64,000 nucleotides of DNA from contig CM066994.1 in NCBI GenBank assembly GCA_033977485.1, forward strand, positions 48,571,155 to 48,635,154, read 5' to 3'. The notes under the pieces are model-generated. The model had not been told where the DNA came from and did no database searches. It saw only the letters and a program-made list of their open reading frames with translations. Shown piece after piece: positions 11,301-23,300 of the stretch. Origin of the DNA: Hydrangea macrophylla (taxonomy: Eukaryota; Streptophyta; Magnoliopsida; Cornales; Hydrangeaceae). A program made the position numbers and the translations under genes. Each line of letters starts with the position of its first letter. The first letter of the stretch is position 1.

Positions 11301-14300
11301 GACTTGTATTGTTGCACGGCAAGCACCACAAAATCAAGAGTTATTCGATTTATTTCCGGAAGTTTCTTCTCAATGCCAAATAGCAGCCATACAGCAACTG
11401 AAATTTACATTTTATAACTCAGGTTGGATTCCACTTTTAGTGAACATTGTGATTTATAATTTTAACGCTAACATTTACACAAAGCTTAACTTCTAAGAAG
11501 GGAATGGGGCAGTATCTTGGCTAACAAAATTGACTAATAAGCCCACAACTACTAAAACAATGCAAGATGAGTGAACAAAAGTATTTTAGTACCTATATAT
11601 AAACAAGGGTATGTATGATGAAGCGGTTACTACAATTAGATCACCAGCCGGAGAAACAAGCGAATTCCCAATTACTGTAGGCCTGCACCAGGGGTCGGCC
11701 TTGAGCCCTTATTTGTTCGCCCTAATTATGGATGAATTGACTAGACACATTTAAGATGAGGTCCAACACTAGACACATTTAAGATGAGGTCCAACACTAA
11801 ACTAGAAGCTTGGAGAGAAGCACTGGAGACTAAGGGGCTAAAGATAAGTAGGACGAAAACAGAATACATGGAATGTACTTTTAGCATCAGTGGAAGTAGA
11901 GACAACGAAGCAGTGAAGAACGAAGATCAAGAGATCCCAAAGAGGGAACACTTTCGCTATCTAGGTTCAATGATCAGTAGAGACGGAGAGATTCGTGATG
12001 ACGTGACCCATAGAATTAAAGTGGGCTGGCTTAAGTGGAGGAGTGCTTCTGGAGTATTATGTGACTGGAGAATACCAGCAAAATTGAAAGGAAAATTTTA
12101 TAGGACAACTATTAGGCCAGCTATGCTCTACGGGACAGAGTGTTGGGTAACTAAGAAATAACACATTAGCAAAGTGAGTGTAGCGGAGATGAGGATGCTA
12201 AGATGGATGTGTGGTAAGACTAGGAATGATAGAATTAGAAATGAGTACATCCGAGAGACTGTAGGAGTGACACATATTGAGGATAAGTTGAGGGAGAATA
12301 GACTTTAGATGGTTCGGCCATGTGCAACGAAGACCTGTAGATGCACCTGTGCGAAAGAGTGATAAGATCGTAGTGCCTGGAATGGTTAGAGGGAGAGGCA
12401 GACCTAGACTGACTTGGGAATATGTAATGCAACAAGATATGAATATATATAATTTAAATGAGCATATAGCTCTTGATCGTGCAGAATGGAGAAAAAGGAT
12501 TCATACAGCCGACCCCAATTGATTGGGACACAAGGCTTGGTTTGGTTTGGTTTGGTTTATATAAACAAGGGTATATTCAAAGTAGTAAAAGATATTGATA
12601 TGCTAAATTAAGACCATAAAACTTCGAGATGGAGTGATTGAGCAACGATTAAGACTTGAAACAACATTTTGAGACATCAATTCAAAATATATGGCAAGGA
12701 AAACAACTGTGGAAGCTATCACCTTGTCAAAAAAACAAACGAAAAAATGTAGAGAAAACAATGATCTTCATGTGAATTTTATAGATATGGGAAAGTCTAT
12801 ACAAGAGTCCCTAGAGATTTAATATGGTGATTTTAGAAGACAAAAAAAGTCAGCATAAAATTACATCATTTGACTAAAAATATGTATGGTAGAGTTATGA
12901 CTGTAGTAAGAATAACTGCAAGAAATATAAGTAAAATTATTATGATCATAAGTTCACATCAGAGGTAAACACTAAGCATTAAATCTTTTCACCTTAGTTA
13001 TCAATCAACTACCTATACTGTTTACGCCCTAAAACCGCGATATATAGACATATATAAGAGATTGGTTTCTACTGTGCATATTATTTGGTCACGATATAAT
13101 TTTAGTTGATGAAATCACAGTAGAGATAAATGTTAAAGAAAATCATAAAGAACTTTGGAGTGAAAAATGTTTAGAAATGAGTAGGTCAAAATCTAAACAT
13201 ACAGAATGCAATTGTATTTACACTAGAAATATAAGTGAAAGTAGACCAAGATTGAGAATCAGATACCAAAAAGTGAACACCTCCATTATCAATATTTCAT
13301 TGTCCAAAAGTCATCAGATTAAACGATATCGTATATAGAATTAAACAGGATAAATCAAAAAGGACAAGTGTGCCTTGTTCAGTATACACTCGTAAATCTG
13401 GGGAAAAAAAATTAAATTAAATAAATAAAATTAAGACTGCTAATGAACCTCGTGACTTTTATGAGAGAGAAAGGTGGACGGTTAAGAAATACCTATTAAT
13501 AAAAGATTATAATAAAAAGGAAAATATTGAGATGGATACATGGTAAAGTAAGAAAATACATCACCTGATGGATCAGGAAAATATTGAGATGGATAAATGG
13601 AGGGATCGACATTGAAGGGTGGAAAGGGGGTGGGACCCCACATTTTTGGAAAATTGTAGATTTGCACTAAAATAAATATATTTTACGGTTAAGCCCCTTC
13701 TGAAAATTATAAAAGCCCCTCTCTGACATTATAAATTTGTATTATTAAAGCCAGAATTTACACAAAATATGCATAAATAGGTGTAAAAGCCCCCCTAGAT
13801 TCATTTTCTAGAACCGCCCCTGGATACATGGTAATGTAAGTGTAGAAATTATGTGGGTCACCCACATATTAATTGGATATGCTCTAAGTTGCCTAAGTGG
13901 ACCAAACTTGGGCTCAAGATACTCTTATTGAATTAGGGTTAGGAGTCCTTGTGGTACACAATGCCTATGCATGTGTGAGTGCATATATATGTGTGTGTGT
14001 GTGTGTGTGTGTACACACGACACATACACACAGAGATTCGGTTCTCTCTCTCTCTAGTTTTCTCTCTCTAAAGCAATTACCACCTAACTTTGTGATCTAG
14101 AACGTGAAAACATTGGGGACAACTCTAGTAGTTGTCACCACGACCTAAACGAAACCTACAGAGTGTACACGGAGGCACGAATTTGCATCAGCGTGTTTTG
14201 GATAGCATCGGGCTGGTAACAACACTGCAAACGATCCGGGTATTCCACTCAAGGTAATACTTGAACCCGGCCCTTGTGCTATGTGTGCATGTTTATTTAC

Positions 14301-17300
14301 AGTAAGAAAATAAATCACCAGAATGGATCCATCAGTGCGACGGCAGAAGTGCTTACTTCATATTAAGTAGGAGAACACTGATCAAGATAATTAAATATGT
14401 AATGGACCAATGGCTGCACACAGTGTTATCAAACCCCGACTGAACCGAGAAGTGAACACCAACTGGTCAGCTACAAGTCATTAAACCATTCAAGCTAACA
14501 AAATTGAATGAATAAATTGATCCGGACGGGATAATTTTAACCGTTCAAACTGCTGATTTAGAGGAAACTGGACGGTTAAACCATGTGATTCTTTCTACAC
14601 AGTTTTGTTGAGAATTAATTAGTTTTATTTTATTTTGTTATATTTTGTACCTAAGGGTACTCTTGTAATTTACCCATGAGGTTTTACATCTGATTAATAA
14701 AAGAGAGAGTTGCAATTGCACTCTCTAAGCTTTCTCTAAATTTAACATGGTATCAGAGCTTCCCCAAGTAGGGGATTCGATCCAACAACCACCACCACCC
14801 TTATCGCACCACCAATAACCACCACCATCCCAGCCGACCCCACCAATAACCACCACCAGTCCAGCCGACACCACCAAACACCACCATCTATTACACCGAA
14901 CACCACCAGTCTACACCCATCTCCTGCCGACATCACCACACAGCACCACAAGCCTCGCCGAACCCTTACCCTGGCCTAATCCACCAAACCGAACCCCTGT
15001 GCCACCAAATCAACTCACCAATATACCTCCTTTGGCCAGCCGCAAGCCTCTGGCTGTTTAAAGCCGCAAGTCTCTCTGCTCTAGTTCTTCTTCTCGATCA
15101 GATCTGGGTCTCATAATTACTTGGGTCTGATCACAACTTGTGTGATTTGTTTTTTCTTGTCCTTATTTGGACAGATGAGTTGTCCATAGTTTGGACAATT
15201 GCACCATAGTGGTGCCCGTGATTACTAGGTGCCTTGATTCCACCACCAATACGAGTGTGAGAACATCTCTTCAAGATGGCGAAAGATGATTTACCTACGA
15301 AGTCTGCCGAAGTTATGAGTTCTCCAGTAGGTAATGAGAGAGTCTCCGTTACCGAGAACCCTGGGGCCAAAATCACCACAGCATTGCTCAATGGCGCAAA
15401 TTACCTGTCTTGGTCTCAGTCGGCTATATTCTGGCTCAAAAGTAGGTCGAAGTTTGGGTATGTGGATGGTACAGTCAAGGTCCCTAGTCAGGAAGATCCC
15501 GCTTATGCCAAGTGGGAAGTTGATAATTTTTTGTTGATGAGTTGGCTCACTCATTCTATGGAGCCAGATATTGCTGAAGCTTTTTTTGGAATGTCTACTG
15601 CCCAAGATATTTGGGATACTCTTGCGGAGACCTATTCTCGCAAAGGGAATGTTGCACAGATCTATGAGTTGCGTCGGGCTATTGAAGGCGAGGTTCAGGG
15701 AGATAGGTCCACCTTACAGTATTTCACAGCACTTGGAGTTCTTTGGAAGAGAATTGATCATCTTCTTACATATCATCCAGTGTGCTCCACCGATGCTACT
15801 AACTTTAAGACCTACATTGAAAGTGAAAGAATATTTAAATTCCTCGCGGGCCTTAACCCAGAACTTGACCCGGTTAGAAGCAGAATACTTGATATGGAAC
15901 CACTTCCAACACTGAGAGAGGCCTTTGCTCATGTTCAGAATGAGGAGAGTCGTCGCTCAGTCATGCTTCCCCAGTCCTCTGAGCGCTCTGCCTTACTCTC
16001 TTCCACTCATCATGGTGGTAAGACTCCAGTTCCAGAAAGAGGGGATGACAAGGATATACCGTTGTGCGACTACTGTAATCATCTTGGACATACCCGCGAT
16101 AAATGTTGGAATCTTCATAGACGTCCTCCAATGTCTGGAGGTCGTGGTGGCCGTGGAGGTCGTAGTGGTGGGTATCGTCGTGGCCGTGGTGGTCGTGGTA
16201 ATGGACCACGGGCTAATTTATCTTCCGATTCCGATGCCCCTCAAGAAGAGGTCCCTGCTTCTGGATCTGGTTCTATTAGTAACACTGATCTTGAGACTCT
16301 CAGACGCATAATGGCTCAGCTGGATACCTCCACTAGTGCTTCAACCGCTTTTGCCCATAAAGGTAATGTTGCTAATTCTTCTAGTGCCTTTTACATTGAT
16401 TCTCGACAGCCATGGATAATTGATACAGGAGCTTCCGACCACATGACTGGTCTTTCCAATATTTTTTCGACTTATACTCCTTGTTCAGGAAAAGAAAAAG
16501 TTATAACTGCAGATGGTTCATTCTCCTCCATTTCTGGTAAAGGTGTTGTAAATGTCTCTAGTTCTCTTGCTTTATCTTCTGTTCTCCATATTCCACGTTT
16601 CTCAACTAACCTTCTTTCTATTAGTCGTGTTACTCGAGATTTTAATTGTAGTGTCACCTTTTTCCCTTCTCACTGTGTCTTTCAGGATCTCTCCACGAAG
16701 AAGGTGATTGGCAGTGGTAGGGAGGAGAACGGTCTTTATTTTCTGTTGCCCGAGGGAACTACAAAGGAGGAGTTGACACCAGTTGCTCATAATTCCCAGA
16801 GAGATATTCTTCCTAAGGAGACATGGTTGTGGCACCAGAGATTGGGACATCCGTCTTTTTATTTATTGTGTTTTTTATTTCCTGCTTTAGTTCCTAATAA
16901 AAGTGTTTCTGAGATATCTTGTGAGGCTTGTGAACTCGGAAAACACCATCGTGCTACTTTTCATTCTAGTATCAATAAAAGTACGATTCCTTTTTCAACT
17001 ATACATACTGATGTTTGGGGTCCTTCACATATTCCCACTTTGAATGGCTTTAAATGGTTTGTCACTTTTATTGATGATTGTACTCGCACGACATGGGTGT
17101 ATTTGATGAAAGAAAAAAATGCAGTATTTCCTATTTTTAAAAATTTCCACAAGATGATTTGTACTCAGTTCAACACTGTTGTCAAAGTTGTTAGGTCCGA
17201 TAAAGGGGGGGAATACATCTATAGTGGTCTCTCTCACTACTTTTCTGAGCATGGTATGCTTCACCAAACCTCATGCACTAATACCCCTCAGCAGAATGGT

Positions 17301-20300
17301 GTTGCCGAGAGAAAAAACCGTCATTTGTTAGAAACAGCTAGGTCTATGATGTTCTCAATGCAAGTTCCAAAAAGATTCTGGGGGAAAGCAGTACTTACTG
17401 CTACTTATCTCATCAACCGCCTTCCATCTCGTGTGTTAGGAAAGAATTCACCCATTGAACTTCTTATCAAGCCTTCCTCTACATTCCCTGTTCCTCCAAA
17501 AGTGTTTGGTTGTGTTTGTTTCGTTCACAATCATTCTCCTACTCGGAAGAAACTAGATCCTCGAGCCCTTAAATGTGTCTTCGTGGGTTATTCTTGTTGA
17601 GTTTCATTAGTTATAAATGTTTTATTTATTTTATGATTAGTATAGGGACTTGTGTGTAATTACTTGTTCTCTTGTTATTATAAATAAAGAGGTCTCACAG
17701 TTGTGAGATTAAACCTTCAATAATATTGTGTAATGATATTCAACATGGTATCAGAGCCTCCCTAAATTAGGGTTCTGTCACCACCACCAGCCGCCTACCA
17801 TCACCACCCTAACCTTAACCCTAACCCTAGCCGACCCAACGAGAATTTCATCGCAAAGTTACTGTTCATCGCGAAGTTACTGTTCATCGCAGCACTGTTC
17901 ATCGCAGCACTATTCATCGGGTTACTGTTCATCGCAGCACTGTTCATCGAGTTACTGTTCACCGCAGCACTATTCACACCTAGCCGCAATAATTTTTTGA
18001 GAACATTATTTGCTCCTAGTTTGTTCGTCTTCGATCCGTAAGCGGATCTATGTTGTTTAATTAGATCGGATCATCTTAGGCTTCCCTTGACCACCATCCC
18101 TTGATCATCTGCATCCTTCATCATGTCAAAAGATGATGTGATATCCGAGAAATCTATTGCCGCCTCTTCAGGTTCTTCTATGGGTAACGAAAGACAATCG
18201 TACGTTACTGAGAATCCGGGTTCCAAAATCACCATTGCGTTGTTCAATGGTGCTAATTACCTCTCATGGTCCCAGTCGGCAACTTTATGGCTCCGTAGTA
18301 GATATAAATTCGGTTATGTGGATGGTTCAGTCAAGGCACCTACTCGTGATGATCCGACATATCTCAAGTGGGAAGGTGATAATTCTCTTGTTATGAGTTG
18401 GCTAGTTCATTCTATGGAACCCGAACTTGCAGATCCATTCTTATCTATGGGCACGGCCAAAGATATTTGGGATACTTTAGCTAAAACATATTCCCGTCAA
18501 GGGAATGTTGCCCAAGTGTATGAACTTCGAAGAGCAATTCAGGACGAAGTTCAAGGGGATCGCACTACTCTCCAGTATTTCACCGCTCTAGGCTCTCTTT
18601 GGAAGCGACTTGATCATTTAATCACATTTCATCCCTCTAATCCAACTGATGCTGCGGGTTTTCAGAAATACATTGAAGGGGAAAGAATCTTCAAGTTTCT
18701 AGCCGGTCTTAGGCCCGAGTTTGATCCAGTTCGTGGCCGTATTTTGGGTATTGTTCCCCTTCCATCTCTTCGAGAAGCTTTTTCTATTGTGCAAGATGAA
18801 GAAAGTCGCCGCTCTGTTATGTTGCCCTCTTCATCGACAGATAGGTCAGCCTTGGTATCCTCTAATCAACGGGGCGGCAAGGCATTTACTCCTCCGAGAG
18901 AACCCCAGTATATAGGACGTGACACCAACAATAATAGACCTTGGTGTGATCATTGCAATCGTCTCGGACACACTCGCGAGACATGCTGGAAGCTTCATGG
19001 GCGTCCTTCCTTTCCCAGGGGACGTGGTGGTGGCCGTCATGGTGGTCGTGGTCCTCCACGAGCTCATTTGACTACTGACTTGTCTCCGTCTGAGGAGAAA
19101 GATACTCTTGCCTCAGCTCATCCATCGTCTTCTCCAGCAGTGGGAAACATCAGTAGTGCCGATATCGAAACACTCCGCCGTATTATGACTCAGTTGAACA
19201 CTCCATCTGCCTCTACTTCCTTTGCCCAGTCAGGTATTTTTGCTAATTTTTCACATACCTTACATGCTGATTCTAGTCAACCATGGATTATTGACTCCGG
19301 AGCTTCCGATCACATGACCGGTCTTTCCTCTGTATTCTCTTCTTATACCCCAAGTTCTGGTAAAGAGAAAGTTAAAACTGCAGATGGTTCTCTTTCATCC
19401 ATCTCTGGTAAAGGTGTCATTAAAATTTCTAATTCATTACCTTTATCTTCAGTACTTCATGTTCCTAATTTCTCTACTAATCTTTTATCCATTGCTAGGA
19501 TTACTCATGATCTTAACTGTAGTGTTACCTTCTTCCCATCTCATTGTGTCTTTCAGGATCTCTCCACGAAGAAGGTGATTGGCAGTGGTAGAGAGGAGAA
19601 TGGCCTATATTTTCTGCTGCCAGAGGCAGCCACACAGGGAAACTTACCACAAGCAGCTCATCATATACAGAGAGAGACTATTCCTAGGGAAGCTTGGATA
19701 TGGCATCAGAGATTAGGCCACCCTTCGTTTTATTTACTTCGTTTTTTATTTCCTTCTCTTGTCAGTAATAAAAGTGTTTCCAACATTTCTTGTGAGGCTT
19801 GTGAGTTGGGAAAACATCATCGTGCAACCTATAATTCTAGTTTTAATAAAAGTACTGTTCCATTTGCTATTATTCACACTGATGTTTGGGGTCCTTCTCC
19901 TATTATCACTCTAAATGGCTATAAGTGGTTTGTTACCTTTATTGATGACTGTACTCGCACTACTTGGGTTTATTTGATGAAGGATAAGAATGATGTTTTT
20001 TCCATCTTTAAATCCTTTCACAAAATGATATGCACACAGTTTAGCACAGTTGTCAAGGTTGTTCGGTCTGACAAAGGGGGGGAATACATCTTTGGTGGTC
20101 TCACTCACTATTTTTCTGAACATGGAATGATCCATCAAACTTCTTGCACTAACACCCCTCAGCAAAATGGTGTTGCAGAGAGAAAAAACCGTCATTTGTT
20201 AGAATCATCCAGGTCTATGCTCTTCTCTATGCATCTTCCCAAGTCTTACTGGGGGGAAGCAGTCCTAACTGCATCCTATCTTATCAACCGTCTTCCTTCT

Positions 20301-23300
20301 CGTGTCCTTGGTAAGAAATCTCCAATTGAGCTTCTTACTAAGTCATCCTCCATTTTTCCCATTCCTCCTAAAGTGTTTGGTTGTGTGTGTTTTGTCCACA
20401 ATCATTCTCCTTCTCGTCGGAAGTTAGATCCTCGTTCTATCAAATGTGTCTTTGTTGGTTATTCTCCAACTCAGAAAGGGTACAAGTGTTATCATCCTCC
20501 TACTCGTCGGTGGTATGTATCTATGGATGTCACTTTTGATGAAACACTTTCCTACTTTCAGTCCTCTCTTTCTCCTCTTCAGGGGGAGATAGACCAACAA
20601 GCAGAGCAGTCTACTTTCATTGTTCCCTTTCCTATATCTAGCGAGGAAGAGGGAGGAAAAAAAGGAAAAAGAGAGAATGAGGGAGAAAAGAGTGAGCAGG
20701 ACAAAGGTGAGGAAGAGGGAGAAAAAGGAGAGAAAAAAGGAGAGGAAGAGAGAGAAGGTAAGGAATTGTTAACGTATACCAAGGATAAGAGGAGACAAAT
20801 TTTTGGGGCAGCAGAAAAAAGGCACATCTCTCCAATCCCGCTTCAATCGCCTTCTAGTGAAGATGATTCAGGTATTTCCTCTCCTTCTATTGCCAATTCT
20901 CCAATACCTGTTCTTGTTGATCCATCTGATGATGATGATTTAAACATGCCTATTGCCCTGCGAAAGGGAACTAGAGCATGTACTAAACATCCTCTTTCAA
21001 ATTTTGTTTCATACTCCCATCTGTCTCCATCATATAGGGCATTTGTGTCCCAAATCGATTCTGTGTCTATCCCTAACCATGTTCAGGAAGCTTTGTCTAA
21101 TCCTAATTGGAAGAATGCCATGGTTGAAGAGATGAAAGCTCTTCACAAAAATGGGACATGGAAATTAGCAGAGTTACCTCGAGGTAAAAAGACAGTAGGA
21201 TGCAAGTGGGTATTCACCGTGAAACATAATGCGGATGGGACTGTTGAGAGATACAAAGCCAGGCTTGTTGCTAAGGGCTTTACTCAGACATATGGGGTTG
21301 ATTACCAAGAGACATTTGCCCCGGTTGCAAAAATGAACTCCATCAGGATCCTTCTGTCGCTAGCAGCAAATCTGGAATGGCCCTTGCATCAGTTTGATGT
21401 CAAGAATGCATTTCTACATGGTGACTTGGAAGAAGAAGTGTATATGGATATTCCTCCCGGGTTTGAGGACAGTAAGACACAAGGTAAGGTATGTCGCCTC
21501 CAGAAATCCTTATATGGCCTCAAGCAATCTCCTAGAGCCTGGTTCGATAGATTTTCTCAAGCTATGATACGATATGGTTTCAGACAAAGCCAAGGCGATC
21601 ATACTCTCTTTATCAAGCATTCATCACAAGGGAAATTGATTACTTTGATAGTTTATGTAGACGATATAGTTCTCACAGGCGATGACTTAGTTGAAATGGA
21701 ACAGTTGAAGACCTATCTTGCCAAGGAGTTTGAAATTAAGGATCTAGGAGATTTGAAATATTTTCTTGGAATAGAAGTGGCACGCTGCAAGGAAGGGCTA
21801 TTTATATCCCAACGTAAGTATGTCCTGGATCTCCTAAAGGAGACAGGTTTGCTTGGTTGTAAAGCAGTTGATACTCCCATGGATCCAAATATGAAGCTCA
21901 GTGATGATCCCAGTGGAGAACCGGTTGAAAAGGGAAGATACCAGAGACTAGTGGGCAAACTTATCTATTTGGCTCATACCAGACCGGATATCGCTTTCGC
22001 TGTTAGTGTGGTAAGTCAATTTATGCATGCTCCTAGACAACTCCATCTTGATGCTGTGTTTAGAATTATGAGATATCTTAAGTCAGCCCCAGGGAAAGGG
22101 CTGTTCTTTGCCAAGAATGGTCATACACTTGTTGAAGCCTACACCGACGCTGATTGGGCAGGTTCAGTGATGGATAGAAGATCAACTACGGGGTATTGCA
22201 CATTTGTGGGAGGTAATTTGGTCACATGGAGAAGCAAGAAGCAAGCAGTGGTAGCAAGATCCAGTGCAGAGGCCGAGTTTAGAGCTATGGCACAAGGAGT
22301 ATGTGAATTATTATGGATTCAGATAGTTTTGACTGATTTGGGGTTTGGGCCAAAGGACTCTATGAAACTGTACTGTGATAGTAAATCAGCCATTAGCATT
22401 GCTCATAATCCGGTCCAACATGATAGGACAAAACACGTGGAGATTGACAGACATTTTATAAAGGAGAAGTTAAATTGTGGAAGCATTTGTACTCCATTTG
22501 TCAGGTCTGGGGAGCAGCTAGCAGACGTTCTTACCAAGAGTCTAGCAAGTCGTTCGTTTCACTTTATCCTTAGCAAGCTGGGAATGAGAGATATCTTCGC
22601 ACCAGCTTGAGGGGGAGTGTTGAGTTTCATTAGTTATAAATGTTTTATTTATTTTATGATTAGTATAGGGACTTGTGTGTAATTACTTGTTCTCTTGTTA
22701 TTATAAATAAAGAGGTCTCACAGTTGTGAGATTAAACCTTCAATAATATTGTGTAATGATATTCAACAATTCTCCCACACAAAAGGGGTACAAGTGTTAC
22801 CATCCTCCGTCTCACAAGTGGTTTGTGTCCATGGATGTCACTTTCGATGAATATTCTTCCTACTTCCAGTCATCTCCGTCATCTCTTCAGGGGGAGAGTA
22901 AGTTACGGGAAGAGAAGACTGCTCCTGCTTCATTTATCTTAGTAGAAGAAGAAGAAGGGGAGAATAATAGAACAGAGGGGGAGTTAGAAAAAAACAGAAG
23001 GGACAGAGGGGCGGAAAGAGAAGTGAACAGAGAGGTAGAAAAAATTGTAGAAGAAAGTGGAGGTGGAGATAAGAAGAAAGAGTTGTTGACTTACTCCAAG
23101 AATAAGGAAAGGAAGAGGTTTGGGGCAACAGAAGAAAAGACCACATCTCCAATCCCACTCCAATTGTCTTCTTCAAGTGATGATGATCCAGGTACTCCTA
23201 GTTCATCTTTTATTCCTGTTACCACTAATTCATCAACCACTCCTTTGGATTGTGACTTAGACATCCCTATTGCTCTTCGCAAAGGTACTAGGGAATGTAC

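Larger units (their letters stand above)
17595..22768 (+). mobile_element. Inner, intact copia element nested in the outer copia
   Basis: Paired 151-bp LTRs (17595-17745, 22618-22768) beginning TGTTGAGTTTCATTAG and ending GATATTCAACA, with target duplication ATTCT at 17590-17594 and 22769-22773. PBS, one uninterrupted 1495-codon gag-pol frame and a polypurine tract are all present in the right order. The LTRs show no difference by eye, so insertion is very recent. The coding part is clearly related to the host outer element, though the LTRs differ. Confidence 0.95.

Noticed and set aside
17804..17830. Telomere or interstitial telomere tract
   Set aside because: Only about four imperfect units, and they lie in the leader of a retrotransposon.
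17801..17989. Asn-Ser-Ala repeat protein on the minus strand
   Set aside because: It is the complement of the leader minisatellite of the inner copia.
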